A DNA stretch of 64,000 nt from Henricia sp. BOLD:AAB3569 (lineage: Eukaryota > Echinodermata > Asteroidea > Spinulosida > Echinasteridae), in assembly GCA_037783545.1 (NCBI GenBank), contig JBBELK010000298.1, positions 3,906,001 to 3,970,000 on the forward strand, read 5' to 3'. Below are positions 56,101 to 63,322 of this stretch, in pieces. The first letter of the stretch is position 1. Each line of letters begins with the position of its first letter. Both the position numbers and the translations under genes were made by a program. The notes beneath the pieces were generated by a model. That model had not been told where the DNA came from, did not search any database, and was given only the letters and a program-made list of their open reading frames with translations.

Positions 56101-57746
56101 GCAACTTGTAGCACAAAATAACTAGGAAAAATCCTCATTAGTTAAAATGAAGCACATGCATAGGTCACAGGGGTGGTATTCAATACTTAAGTTAAGTAAA
56201 AACTTTACTCAGTATTTGGCTTGGCTAAGAAAATGACCTATCTCGTATTCAAAGCCTTCTAAGAATTTTACTCTAGTAAGTAAAATATTTAGATAAGTTA
56301 TGACGTTACAAATTAACCCAGAGCGCAGAACTCCCTAAACAGCCAATCAAATACTGCGTGAGACACACCATCAACCGCGCCTTCTCAGGAGCGTTTTTCT
56401 CAGGAGCGTTTTTCTCACGTAAAATGCGCTACACACGCACATATCTGTGTACACAGGGGTTTATGGGGTACATGCATTGTTGTCCTATTTTCCCTTTTCT
56501 TTAGAATTCCTCTGTGGGGTACCACTGTTCCTTTTGAATTTCTTTATGGGGTTCCATTGTGTTTGGTACCCCACAAGTGTGTCCGTGTTAGACCACCCAA
56601 ACAAGCATGCGTGTGATGTATGTAAACAAAATACTTAAGTGTGCTGTCCTGCCTTCTCAAAGTCAAAAAGAACCTTTGGAATACCAATCATACTTAAGTA
56701 TTTTACTAAAGTAAAACTTAGCCACTTACGAATTGAATACCGATTTTGGCTAAGTATTTTACTTTAGCCAAAAACTAAGTAAAATTCTTAAATATTTGGC
56801 TTAAGTATTAAATTTAATACCGCCCCAGATATAAAAATTCAAAATGGCTGCCATGAACCTGTCTATAAGAAATTTTCTATAAGAAATTTTAGCATCTCTC
56901 TTATCATCCTCTTGCAACAGTGCCCCTTTAACGCACTCACTCACTCCTGCGTACAGTGGCCCTGTTGAAAAAGGCCCCATTTCGCGGTGGGACTAGCGAC
57001 AGAAATCTTGTCGCCTCGGCTGGACCAATCAGGACGCTTGGCAGTGCATTGCAGCATGATTGCAGGCACTCCAATGTAACGCACGCAGATTGTAAACACC
57101 GTGCATGCATGTGATACATGTACTTGGTAATGCTGGCCGTTGTCCGCGTCGGCGATTGGCTGCTATTTAAAGCATACTGGGGAATCCGTTCCATTACATT
57201 CGTCAACATGCATCCCTGTTATTAATTTGAAAAACTGCGCAGTAAATTAAGATCGTCGTTTGAAAGTTTGGTAGGAATGGGACAGTAATAAGGAACGGAA
57301 CCCAATACAATTTCTGGAAAGTATAGAAATCGTTTCTTTTCGGCATAACATGACCGAATTGATTAAATTACATCAAAATGACTCGGGCATGAGTTGGCTG
57401 AAGACGACAGCTGGCTTACTCCACAGATTTGCGTGTGTTTCCTCAGGGTATTGTTACGTCGCTTTGCAGAGTGGAAATTCCCTGATATCTCAGGATGCTC
57501 CCTTATGCAATGAATTGCTTCTCCCCCGGGCTACTCAATATAAGAGGAGAAAATTGTCACAAAATCCAGTTTATGGATCCTGAGATCTTTTGTTTTAACT
57601 ACAGCTCATTTGTGCTCTTCCTGTATTGTATTTAGGGAGAAATGATTGACAGGATTGAATACAACGTAGAACAATCAGTGGACTATGTAGAAACGGCCAA
57701 AATGGACACAAAGAAAGCCGTCAAATATCAGAGCAAGGCTAGGCGG
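26138..57746 (+). CDS. Stx1: Syntaxin-1 (neuronal Qa-SNARE), nine exons, C-terminal anchor exon not found
   Basis: Plasma-membrane t-SNARE that pairs with SNAP-25 and synaptobrevin in synaptic vesicle fusion and binds Munc18. Exons: 26138-26167, 28681-28761, 30362-30461, 50159-50233, 51310-51383, 52492-52600, 53474-53547, 54666-54803, 57636-57746; all have GT/AG borders and join in frame to 264 codons. Visible parts: acidic N-terminus after [10 protein letters not shown], the YMDEFFDQ start of the Habc bundle, the basic [13 protein letters not shown] region, the linker with [11 protein letters not shown], and the SNARE motif from about residue 190. The zero-layer Gln is residue 227, the last codon of exon 8. 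The sequence stops at QSKARR, just before the basic juxtamembrane and transmembrane segment, which is a separate exon in known syntaxin-1 genes. The ten-codon exon 1 is the least certain part. Syntaxin-1 is favoured over syntaxins 2-4 by near-identity across the whole SNARE motif. Confidence 0.93.
26350..27186. repeat. Probable TIR repeat in syntaxin intron 1
   Basis: Left end GTGTAGGTAGGGACTTGGAA and right end TTTCAAGTCCCTAGTGTAGG are imperfect inverses. No coding frame inside. The left-end word also occurs near 8264. Confidence 0.5.
27586..27875. mobile_element. 290-bp TIR element, AATAGACCTTTAT ends
   Basis: Left TAGACCTTTATCACGGTGCG and right CGCACCGTAATAAAGGTCTA are inverted. It lies in syntaxin intron 1. 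Confidence 0.8.
28060..28240. repeat. Minisatellite of GTCGAGTTGGT units
   Basis: Irregular tandem units of about 17 bases containing GGTCGAGTTGGT, in syntaxin intron 1. Just downstream (28260-28322) are a few TTCGCACTGGACCACAC units. Confidence 0.65.
28681..28761 (+). CDS. Stx1: Syntaxin-1 coding exon 2
   Basis: 81 bases after TTTTCCCTCAG, donor GTGAGG. Encodes the acidic [10 protein letters not shown] stretch, then [11 protein letters not shown], the start of helix Ha. Confidence 0.93.
28995..29389. mobile_element. About 395-bp TIR element (copy 2, opposite orientation)
   Basis: Reverse-complement relative of 9335-9738 over its full length, within syntaxin intron 2. Shared words include GATATACTTCCCACT and CGTGGCGAGCGGTCTGTG. 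Confidence 0.8.
29450..30070. mobile_element. 621-bp TIR element, ATAGACCGATCC ends
   Basis: Terminal repeats of about 30 bases: ATAGACCGATCCAGTAAGCT at the left and its complement at the right. It lies in syntaxin intron 2. Relatives: 12419-12871 and probably part of 16920-17240. Confidence 0.8.
30077..30245. mobile_element. 169-bp TIR element (copy 2)
   Basis: Ends ATAGACTACTAAAGTGTGAC and ACTTTAGTAGTCTAT, inverted, each followed inward by CCATGG and GGGTCTA words. It lies just before syntaxin exon 3. Confidence 0.85.
30362..30461 (+). CDS. Stx1: Syntaxin-1 coding exon 3 (Ha)
   Basis: 100 bases, acceptor TTATTTTGCAG, donor GTAAGT. Encodes [20 protein letters not shown] through SAPQPDE and the first base of a Lys codon. 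It is followed by the 19.7-kb intron 3. Confidence 0.96.
30677..31060. mobile_element. TTAA element with TTCGCCC minisatellite (copy 1, right end lost)
   Basis: Begins TTAA then AGATAGTATACATGATTGG. The middle is an array of CATTTCGCCCTGAAC units that continues on the opposite strand as GGGCGAAATGG. Complete relatives: 38855-39373 and 55035-55516. Confidence 0.8.
31465..32042. repeat. Foldback repeat in syntaxin intron 3
   Basis: Left arm CCTTCAGTTGACAATTT through GGTGTTTGTTACCA is the inverse of 31955-32042. Single arms of the same family occur at 4930-5215 and 23505-23640. Confidence 0.65.
32394..32828. mobile_element. 435-bp foldback element, TGGGTCTTT ends
   Basis: Arms of about 170 bases are near-perfect inverses (AGTCAATAATTCCTTTCATA and complement; GAAAATGCTGCCACAACATA and complement). 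The centre is GGAGCTATGCATGTACATGT, itself palindromic. A related foldback is at 41310-41704. Confidence 0.88.
33341..35020. repeat. Tandem duplication, 836 + 844 bp, nearly identical
   Basis: Copy 1 is 33341-34176 and copy 2 is 34177-35020, head to tail. Only a handful of differences are seen, among them a 6-base gain of ATGTAC and a 2-base gain in a TGTACA tract, which account for the 8-base length difference. Both begin ATTTAGCACTGTGTTGT and end GTTAGAATCACCC. Each contains the palindrome GGACGTTATCATG around one G. A diverged piece of the unit (33733-33860) recurs at 47770-47895. Confidence 0.95.
35047..35464. mobile_element. 418-bp TIR element, TACAGTGAAAC ends, internally duplicated
   Basis: TACAGTGAAACCTG at the left and GTTTCACTGTA at the right. 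The interior repeats an AGTGGCCACC unit many times, in two half-copies. It follows directly on the 844-bp duplication. Confidence 0.8.
35465..35880 (+). repeat. Dispersed repeat AATCAAAAGAAAGACATCAA (copy 1)
   Basis: Shares its start, a CATGCTGG-like middle and a TTTCATCTTCATGG tail with 61966-62365; a reverse partial copy is at 45720-45950. No termini are defined. Confidence 0.6.
36216..36796. mobile_element. TIR element (GTTTACACTA ends) with a nested element
   Basis: Left CCCGTTTACACTACACCTCG and right TAGTGTAAACAGGCC. The interior word TCTGTATTCGGGTAGCG is shared with 42606-43982. It is interrupted by the element at 36513-36768. Confidence 0.75.
36513..36768. mobile_element. 256-bp TIR element, GGGTCATTCTATAAATTTGG ends
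   Basis: The roughly 26-base ends are inverted. ATCT stands on each side (36509-36512, 36769-36772), a 4-bp target duplication. An opposite-orientation copy lies at 36885-37161. Confidence 0.88.
36885..37161. mobile_element. 277-bp TIR element, second copy in opposite orientation
   Basis: Same family as 36513-36768, reversed, flanked by AAAT on both sides (36881-36884, 37162-37165). It supports a 4-bp target duplication for the family. Confidence 0.88.
37342..37890. mobile_element. 549-bp TTAA-flanked element, AGGGCC ends (copy 2)
   Basis: Direct-orientation relative of 11411-11983, flanked by TTAA (37338-37341) and TTAC (37891-37894), in syntaxin intron 3. The two copies share most of their length, including the octamer GCGCCCTC. 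Confidence 0.85.
38255..38500. repeat. Dispersed repeat shared with Ran intron 3
   Basis: CTAATATTATTATTGTTATA, then GATTTTTGTCTGTTTGGTGTT and CGCAATCCAT words, resemble 14920-15120 in the same order. Confidence 0.6.
38855..39373. mobile_element. 519-bp TTAA element with TTCGCCC minisatellite (copy 2)
   Basis: Flanked by TTAA at 38851-38854 and 39374-39377. Inverted ends are AGATAGTATACA and TGTATACTGCCT. The internal array of GGGCGAAATGG-type units produces false frames. Confidence 0.88.
39566..40293. mobile_element. 728-bp TIR element, GGGCCTCGAAA ends
   Basis: Left GGGCCTCGAAAT and right TTTTCGAGGCC are inverted. Inside, GGGCACCGACGGCA-type units flank a GC-rich core with a GGCCGCCATTTTG word. 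No credible frame. Confidence 0.65.
40861..41204. mobile_element. 344-bp TIR element, AGGCCAAATAATATAAATT ends
   Basis: The inverted ends match for more than 30 bases (AGGCCAAATAATATAAATTA, then CATGTTTCTCGTCC). The interior is AT-rich and non-coding. Confidence 0.88.
41310..41704. mobile_element. About 395-bp foldback element with GC-rich inner hairpin
   Basis: Inverted arms share GAGATAACTTAGGCCCAAAA and TTTGTACACAGGGTTTT. The centre holds a separate hairpin, TAACCGGGACGG pairing with CCGTCCCGGTTA around TTACATTTTAGG, whose core word recurs near 27935-27960. Confidence 0.7.
42731..43722. mobile_element. About 990-bp TIR element with GATCCCGAGCTCGGGATC ends
   Basis: Left GGACCGTGTTTACACT and right AGTGTAAACACGGTC are inverted and followed by CCCGAGCTCGGGATC words. 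It carries a minus-strand frame resembling a Myb/SANT-like domain (42875-43003). A 3-bp TAC duplication is possible, which would fit PIF/Harbinger. Confidence 0.75.
42875..43003 (-). CDS. Short frame resembling a Myb/SANT-like DNA-binding domain
   Basis: The minus strand reads ATG at 43003, 42 codons, then TGA. The peptide has [18 protein letters not shown], then [16 protein letters not shown]. The spacing Trp-Ser, Leu-Leu-Asp-Ile-Trp, Ile-Leu-Asp-Gly, Asn is that of Myb/SANT-like domains seen in Harbinger-type transposon proteins and in host genes derived from them. The domain is cut short; a GTTAGC donor-like word near the end suggests a first exon whose partner is missing. It is probably a gene fragment carried by the element. 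Confidence 0.45.
   Translation of the reverse strand: MANEVRRRSWSNDKLAKFLDIWASAEIMAKLDGTSWNSAALA
44849..45297. mobile_element. 449-bp TIR element rich in CAACTGG, complete copy
   Basis: The ends AGCCTAGCGTAT and TACGCTAGGCT are inverted, followed by GCAACTGGAAGCAACT and its complement. Many GTTGC/GCAAC words give a false 178-codon minus frame (44885-45421). Relative: 15426-16070. Confidence 0.8.
45720..45950 (-). repeat. Dispersed repeat AATCAAAAGAAAGACATCAA (partial, reversed)
   Basis: The minus strand reads AAATCAAAAGAAAGACATCA and matches the start and middle of 61966-62365. The tail is absent. Confidence 0.6.
46618..47090. mobile_element. 473-bp foldback element in syntaxin intron 3
   Basis: The arms (46618-46840, 46870-47090) are near-perfect inverses starting AAACTCCTCAAAAAAAGTTC. 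The interior TGTGACATTT pairs across a small loop. No frame. Confidence 0.88.
47460..47680. repeat. Cluster of CTCAAGC/GCTTGAG hairpins
   Basis: CTTCACACGA occurs twice, and TTCTCAAGCAT/TTGAGAAAAT words are repeated in both orientations around GGTCCGGACC. This is possibly a decayed TIR element. Confidence 0.5.
48992..49205. mobile_element. 214-bp TIR element, ATAGACTTGCCCAAATC ends
   Basis: Left ATAGACTTGCCCAAATCTC and right GACTTGGGCAAATCTAT. It contains the octamer GCGCCCTC at 49048-49055. Confidence 0.75.
50159..50233 (+). CDS. Stx1: Syntaxin-1 coding exon 4 (Hb)
   Basis: 75 bases, acceptor TTTTTTCTGCAG, donor GTAAGT. Encodes [20 protein letters not shown] through GKLK. The phase matches exon 3 (A|AG, Lys). 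Confidence 0.96.
50465..50690. mobile_element. 226-bp TIR element, TACTGTAAAA ends
   Basis: TACTGTAAAAAGCCAATATT at the left and TTCAGCTTTTACAGTA at the right, with several ATTTTCGCG words inside. It belongs to a widespread MITE type with these ends. Syntaxin intron 4. Confidence 0.85.
51310..51383 (+). CDS. Stx1: Syntaxin-1 coding exon 5
   Basis: 74 bases, acceptor TTCTTGCCAG, donor GTAAGT. Encodes [20 protein letters not shown] and RKTQ, ending in phase 0. Confidence 0.96.
51716..52034 (-). mobile_element. tRNA-derived SINE, minus strand
   Basis: The tRNA head is at the right: A-box TAGTCTAGTGGG (52024-52013) and B-box GGTTCGGGCCC (51980-51970) on the minus strand. The body runs leftward to a GCGCTATACAAGTGTTC end near 51720. 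Syntaxin intron 5. Confidence 0.75.
52197..52449. mobile_element. 253-bp TIR element ending 42 bases before syntaxin exon 6
   Basis: Left GGCCGTATTCCTGAAC and right GTTCATGAATACGACCC, each followed inward by a GAGGGCGCT word (52218, 52420) in inverted orientation. Confidence 0.75.
52492..52600 (+). CDS. Stx1: Syntaxin-1 coding exon 6 (Hc)
   Basis: 109 bases, acceptor TTTGTCTGTAG, donor GTAAGT. Encodes [20 protein letters not shown], then [16 protein letters not shown], the strongly conserved Hc helix. Confidence 0.97.
52742..52943. mobile_element. 202-bp TIR element, GGGGTGGATTGCA ends
   Basis: CTGGGGTGGATTGCA at the left and TGCAATCCACCCCTGG at the right, with inner TGTCTTAG/CTAAGACA words. 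Syntaxin intron 6. Confidence 0.75.
53474..53547 (+). CDS. Stx1: Syntaxin-1 coding exon 7 (linker)
   Basis: 74 bases, acceptor AATGTACAG, donor GTAAGC. Encodes [20 protein letters not shown] and IFTSG. This is the Habc-to-SNARE linker, which includes the Leu-Glu pair important for the closed form. Confidence 0.95.
54493..54560 (-). repeat. tRNA-derived repeat with intact acceptor and T arm
   Basis: On the minus strand, acceptor GCCTTAT pairs perfectly with ATAAGGC, the A-box region is TAGCTCAGCTGGTAG, and the B-box is GGTTCAAATCC in a 5-bp T stem. The D stem and anticodon stem do not pair properly, so a working tRNA is unlikely. A truncated relative lies at 16784-16832. Confidence 0.65.
54666..54803 (+). 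CDS. Stx1: Syntaxin-1 coding exon 8 (SNARE N-half)
   Basis: 138 bases, acceptor ATCTTTCTCAG, donor GTATTG. Encodes [20 protein letters not shown] through MAMMVESQ. The final Gln is the ionic zero-layer residue of the four-helix SNARE bundle. Confidence 0.97.
55035..55516. mobile_element. 482-bp TTAA element with TTCGCCC minisatellite (copy 3)
   Basis: Flanked by TTAA at 55031-55034 and 55517-55520, with the same ends and internal array as the copy at 38855. It lies in syntaxin intron 8. Confidence 0.88.
55651..56026. mobile_element. 376-bp TIR element, TGTCCGCATTGGACTT ends
   Basis: Left end GTGTCCGCATTGGACTT and right end AAGTCCAATGCGGACAG are inverted. Long stretches match 19249-19653, for example GACCGTGGGAGAGCATGCGC. 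It lies in syntaxin intron 8. Confidence 0.8.
56170..56826. mobile_element. 657-bp TIR element, GGGGTGGTATTCAATACTTA ends
   Basis: The right end TTAAATTTAATACCGCCCC is the imperfect inverse of the left. AAGTAAAATTC-type words recur inside both arms. Syntaxin intron 8. Confidence 0.7.
56827..57635. other. Rest of syntaxin intron 8, nothing recognised
   Basis: Frames at 56937-57209 (-) and 57350-57583 (+) lack family or splice support. Confidence 0.35.
57636..57746 (+). CDS. Stx1: Syntaxin-1 coding exon 9 (SNARE C-half)
   Basis: 111 bases, acceptor TTGTATTTAG, donor GTAAGC. Encodes [20 protein letters not shown] through YQSKARR. Without splicing, the frame stays open into the intron until 57941. 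Confidence 0.97.
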
Positions 57747-58069
57747 GTAAGCAATCCAATTTTTCTGGAATTTTTTTTTAAATTTGAGTTGTATTTTTTA
57801 GCCAATTTATTACCTGAAATTGGCATTTCAAGTCTTTGTTCAGCTGTGCAAGAAATTCTGCAAGGCTACGAGAACAAGGTTGGTTTTAAGGCCGGTTCAT
57901 CCTTCGCACGAAGGAGAATGCAAACGCAATTCCAAATTTGAAGTTATGTTTTGTCTGCGTTCAATTCACAGAAAATTTAACTATTTTCAAGTTGAACGAA
58001 TGCTCGTCGCAAAATGTGTGACACCAGATTTACATAAAATTCTCATCCGCTTTTTAGTAAAGTATGAAA

Positions 58070-58215
58070 CGACCCAATTTGCTTAAGCTGTTTACCAAAA
58101 AATACAGCTTAGCAGATTTCCCTGCTTAGTACCACTCAAAACCAATGCAATTGACATGGGTTTTTGGCTGGTAACATGTTTTTGCTGAGCTGAAGTGTTT
58201 CATGAAGTTGGACCC
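58070..58215. repeat. Probable small TIR element
   Basis: The left CCCAATTTGCTTAAGCTG and right TTCATGAAGTTGGACCC ends are imperfect inverses, with TTTTTGGCTGGTAACA in the middle. Confidence 0.45.
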
Positions 58216-60402
58216 AGTTGGCTTATAAATGTTGCTAATCTCAAATACATTGTACAGTGTTGTAAAGACATGGCTTACTAGCCATTTGCATCGGGAAGAA
58301 ATTCTGTCGTGTGGTTTTAAAAACAGGTACTTAAAGTCTGAAGAAATCAGTATAATAAGTTGCTAATGGGGAAAACGATTAGGATGTCGCCCTATAAACA
58401 CCATCTAGCTTTAGCAAGCATAGATCATTTTAGTAAAGTTCCAGTAGTGTACCGGTAGTTTGTCATGTGATGTTTGAAATCTGGACTTGCTTTACAAAAG
58501 TCTGGTAAACGACTGTGTACATGTATGTCAGATCATTGCGCAAATCATACCAGTGGCGCCAGACTACCCCAACCCTTTACAGTGTTGTACTCATTGTAAT
58601 CTTTTTGAAGTCTGGTCTAGAAACCAGACTTCATTGTACACTAGTTTATGTGATAGTGGCGTGTTCAGTTTTATTTTGGCCAGTATATTGCATGTTGCAT
58701 TTCGTGCTTGTGTTTTGTTGTTGTAGATGCATATATATTTGGCCCCGAGTTAAGTGGAAAGATTGCACTTACCAGTAGTTGGTTATTTAATATATGGATG
58801 TGGTAAATTTGTTCGGGCGTGCTGAGCAGCGCTCTCACACGGCGACCACTGACCAACCCCCTGTTCTCCGTATGAGGGCACTGTTCAAAACAGACGCATG
58901 CGACTATCACAGCCATTATCGGTCGTAGATTGGGTCGCTGATGCGATAGATATGCGTGGTAAGTGAACGATAATGACACCAGCGGCTAGCGAATCATGTT
59001 TTGTCGAATTTACACCTAATTTTGGGTACCGAAATTTGTGGTATTACACGGCCTCCCTCCCACAGACACGTCCAGCACCCCCAGTCGCCCCCTATGGAGA
59101 GAACCCTGCGCATTAGCGGCAGAGTCCCTTTTGCGTCTGCACCAGGGATTTAAACATTTATAGAGCTCACTGGTGGTTCTCACCATTACAAAGCACCGTC
59201 GTGCATGCTGAAGAACGCCACGCAAAACGGTCTGTAACCGTGCTGTAGATGTAGATAGGTATGCCCCATAGTTCTAGGGGTAACAGATACCTAGAGAGTA
59301 GAGTACAATGTGTACTGTATGTGGTAACAGTGTGAATTTTATTCATGTAGTTTGAAAACTCATTTTTCTTTTTTCTGTTTGAACCAGTAGTATAATTATT
59401 TCTCTTTATTCTGTGTGGTACGGTACATGGTGTGTATTATGTTAGTGTTTTAGTTTAGCCAATATGCATTTGTAAATACCTGCCAATGTGGACCTTCTCT
59501 AGGATACACCCCTTCGATATGCGGAAACACCAGAAATGTGGACGTCCACCATTGCATGATGAGGGCGCTCTAACATTTTCTGACACATCGCCGAACGGTC
59601 CACATTTTGATAGGAATGATAAGAATTGTATGTTCTTTTTAACGTGCTCTCGAACTTTCGTGTGACAAAAACTAGCGAGAGCGAGAACAGCGCCCTCTTG
59701 CAGCGAGTGCGGAAAGCTCTGTCTTGCTGTGCTGGGCGCATACAAAGTCCACAGTTGTATGGTTTTCTAATAGGGTCCTCATTTGCTGTGTCCGAGGGTG
59801 TTGACAAGTACAAAAACAGGTTTTGAACGAAACGTTTTTAAAAATTAATTTCAGTGTCATTCGTAATGTTAGTGCCTTGAATGTCTGGCATTTGAAGGAA
59901 AATGCATTATCCCATAAAACATGGGAACAAATAAAGTCCACTATTTAGTGGTAAAAAAACGCAAGTCGACGGTTGCAGGCAAATACAAGTGGGGGTGTAT
60001 TTGTATGTGTGCATGAAAATAAAAAACATGAAGAAAAAATCTTTGTGAAGAAGTTCAGCGATGGATGTCAGCACACAATAGAAAGGGAAGATGCTGTGAA
60101 TGGTGCGTCAACACTTGACTGAGGAAAAGACAACAGTGTACACACCCCTCAGATGGTCACTCTAATCTTACCAGTCATTGGTGTTCAAGACAGTCCCTGT
60201 GTGGATCCAGAAATTCAACTGAAAATATCAGCACTGCTGAAACAAACGTCACGACATAGACCCAAGACCAATGCAAGACCAAGACTGAGGCCAGACTATA
60301 CTGATTCTGCATGTACTAAATGTTGCTGAATAAATTGTTGTCATTGGTTGTAAATAGTGCATGATTTAAAACCAGTGTGCGAAATTGTGTTTTTTGTGAA
60401 TA
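58216..60402. other. Region downstream of syntaxin exon 9, nothing recognised
   Basis: No syntaxin membrane-anchor exon was found here. Octamers GAGGGCGC/GCGCCCTC lie at 59561-59568 and 59690-59697. Confidence 0.35.
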
Positions 60403-60735
60403 AGGCCGAACAAAATAAATGGTGTGTTTACGGTAACCCGACCTACCTGGAATTTTTGAGGCCAAATTGCCGACCTCAAACCTTTTATTGCCAATTTTCA
60501 AGTTGGTGATTTTAAATGAGCACTATTTGCAATAATTTCCAACGAACATTACCTTTTCTACACTTGTAGATACTCTGTTAATAGTGTTAACAGTGAGTTT
60601 CAAACATTGCAAAACAACATGAACTGAGATGTAAAAAAAAATGACAAAATAAAATTATTTTCCTACCTACAAGTACCTACCTGGATTTTTTTTTTAGGTC
60701 GTTACCGTAAACGCACCATTTATTTTGTTTGGCCT
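60403..60735. mobile_element. 333-bp TIR element, AGGCCGAACAAAATAAATGG ends
   Basis: The left end continues GTGTTTACGGTAACC and the right end mirrors it for about 45 bases. CCTACCTGG words lie just inside both arms. Confidence 0.88.
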
Positions 60736-61312
60736 AATAAAAAAAAGGAAACACAATTTTGTAACTGCCAACATTTTGCAAATTAGAGCCACCACGAAGC
60801 AGTGAAATTTCACACCATTCATGTGAAGCATTGTAAATTTCATCTGAACCAATTGTCTAGGCTTGTGACCTTGTTGGGTTTGCCAGAAATTTGCTACGTA
60901 ATTTGTTCTAAAATTGAATTGAAATTGGCAGATGGCAATAGATGTACATGTATTTTTTTTGGTTGAGTATGGCTTTGCTTGATAGAGAAATACTGAGTGC
61001 ATGCGCAGGGCTGTAGCATAATTTGAAAAGTTGTCTGTCGGGTGTGGAGTAATTTCATATTTTTGAAAATTTGGCCAAAAAGTTCCCCAAGTAAGTTCAT
61101 ATTTCCATATGTGCAAGATACATCGTTTTCCATTTCATAACAATACCAACATTTTCATAATTACTAGCATTGCTACCTCATGATATCTCAGTTTCTTCCA
61201 AATAGTTGCTTTATTTTTGCTTGCCGTTTTCTATATTTCCTTTATTCGAGTGTAGATCATGCTGCAGCTTTTGAAGAAAAAAACAACAAAAACCTTTTGA
61301 CAAAAAAGGCCC

Positions 61313-61922
61313 TATTCTTGGTTTTCACTTGGCTTGACAACGGTTGCTATCCGCCATTATTGTGTCCATACTATGGCACGCCAAAGCAAAAATAATTCAA
61401 CATTGATAATTTAATGTTGACGCATATTTTTGCAAACGTTGCGCAAGAAAAAAAGTTGGCATGACTTTTAAATGTTGATAGACTGTTTGAAACTGGCATA
61501 CCGTGCTTTAAAAAAATGTTGAGATTTGTTTTTCACGGTTGATGGCAAAATTATCAGTGTTTAATTATTTTTGCTCTTGCGTGCCATAGTATGGACACAG
61601 TAATGGCGGATATGATAGTTGTTGACGTCACGCGTATGGCACGCCAAAGCGGAAATAATTCAACACTGATAATTTTGCCATCAACCCTGAAAAACAAGTC
61701 AACATTTTTAAAAACTTGCCAACAAAAGCACGGTATGCCAGTTTCAAGCAGTCTATCAACATTTAAATGTCATGCCAACTTTTTTTCTTGCGCAACATTT
61801 GCGAAAATATGCGTCAACATTAAAATATCAGTGTTGAATTATTTCTCGCTTTGGCGTGCCATAGTATGGACACAGTAATGGCGGATAGCAACCGGTTGTC
61901 AAGCCAAGTGAAACCTTAGAAT
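61313..61922. mobile_element. 610-bp foldback element
   Basis: The arms meet near 61605 and are near-perfect inverses (TCACTTGGCTTGACAACGG at the left end). GTGCCATAGTATGGACAC or its complement occurs four times: at the outer part of each arm and again at the centre, so each arm looks like one element copy. Confidence 0.85.
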
Positions 61923-61965
61923 AAATGATTTGTTTTTGAGTGATTCTGGGAATAAAACCGTTATA

Positions 61966-62365
61966 AATCAAAAGAAAGACATCAATAAACTCATCCGAAA
62001 AAAATTCAGCTCTGTCAAATTACCACGTTTTCCAAAAACACGAAAATTTTGATATGCGTTTTGCCGGTCTTGGCGGGGTGTTTTAAATATTCGTTCTCAG
62101 TCGGTCACGTACTCTGTGGCTCGCATCATGCACTCTGTGGCGGGCGTCATTGAAACGGCACACATGCAGTAGTACACAGCGCCCATTTCGGACTGCCCAG
62201 ATGAGAAGTAAATCGTTTGCAAACGATCTAAATAATTTCATCTTCATGGACTATTTTCTGGTAAAAATATATCATCTCGGGCAGAAACTTTACTTTGAGG
62301 AAGGTTTTCCTAGTCAACTCGTTGATTAACCTTTGGGGTCATTGCATATGATACAGTGGGTTTTG
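61966..62365 (+). repeat. Dispersed repeat AATCAAAAGAAAGACATCAA (copy 2)
   Basis: Same family as 35465-35880. Both contain AATTTCATCTTCATGG followed by a TTTTCTGGTAAAA word. Confidence 0.6.
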
Positions 62366-62481
62366 CAGTTTATTTTGTGAAAGACTCCCCGAAATTTGTT
62401 GTATCACCCAACTCATGACACGCCTACATGCAAGAACCTCAAGTTAATATTGTCACATCCAGGAGAGTTTTTACATGTACA

Positions 62482-62624
62482 TATAGACCTAATCGAATAG
62501 CTGCCATCTTGTAGAGTAACTTTTGATTTGGTCAGCGATGTAAGCACAAAATGTGCAACCATGCATTTCGCCAAGGAACAAAGAAACTGCCCTACAAGAT
62601 GGCAGCTATTCGATGTGGTCTATA
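62482..62624. mobile_element. 143-bp TIR element
   Basis: TATAGACCTAATCGAATAGC and its near-complement, then GCCATCTTGTAG pairing with CTACAAGATGGC. Confidence 0.85.
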
Positions 62625-62690
62625 GGTGTGTCAATGGATCGGCCAAATTTCTGGGAGTCTTCCCACGAATTGGAGAGAGTTGGCAACATC

Positions 62691-62888
62691 TACAGAGCTA
62701 CCAACCCTCACGGATTTTGGGGAAGACATCTGAGAAAACAGGTTCATTTCGTGACTCCAAACACATCTAAAAATCCCCAAGGTTGTTAGTTGACAATCCA
62801 AGAGGGTTTTTATCCATGTCAGGACTCACAAAATTAGTCATTTTGGGAAGAATCTGTTGCAAAATCCGGGAGGGTTGGCAGCTCTGCA
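62691..62888. mobile_element. 198-bp TIR element, AGAGCTACCAACCCTC ends
   Basis: The left AGAGCTACCAACCCTCACGG and the right GGAGGGTTGGCAGCTCT are inverted. It is non-coding. Confidence 0.75.
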
Positions 62889-63220
62889 TCTAGAATAGTG
62901 TTGGGATAAACTGAAGATCTCAAAATCCGAATGTTCATATTAAAAATAAAAATATTTCAATCTGACGTTTTCACACTAATTTTGCTTGAGCACCAAAGCA
63001 CCGAACATTTTTTTATTATTTTTATTTATTTTTTTCATTTATTTCTGATATCCAACAGCGGAAATCTGCCATTTGCATTTAGTTTCAAATGTTCGGTTTC
63101 CAAATGTGAGACCAGTTTGTAAAATTAAAAACAAATATTCGAAAATATTCCCAACACTAGTCTAGAATAACCTTGGGTCAAACTAACCCTAACATTGTAT
63201 TACATATGCTATCATTTCAG

Positions 63221-63322
63221 CACTTACCATCGGGTTGTTCTAACATTGGTTTCTTGCTTTTTCCCTCCATTTTCTATTTTCTCTCCATCATTTCCTCCAT
63301 TCTGCTCTCCATATTCATTTGA
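63221..63322 (+). CDS. Weak candidate for an alternative syntaxin 3' exon
   Basis: After ATCATTTCAG, phase 0 reads HLPSGCSNIGFLLFPSIFYF and continues hydrophobic to IFI then TGA, 33 codons, membrane-anchor-like. It lacks the Lys-rich start usual in syntaxin-1, and the surrounding T/C-rich DNA gives hydrophobic frames by chance. Probably not real. Confidence 0.12.
   Translation, partial: HLPSGCSNIGFLLFPSIFYFLSIISSILLSIFI

Noticed and set aside
57747-57941. Intron-retained syntaxin tail after exon 9
   Set aside because: The frame stays open, but the donor GTAAGC is good and the retained peptide is not a clean membrane anchor.
58727-58753. Alternative short syntaxin end (MHIYLAPS then stop) after a TTGTTGTAG acceptor
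   Set aside because: Only eight codons, no conservation evidence, and an acceptor of this quality is common in this sequence.
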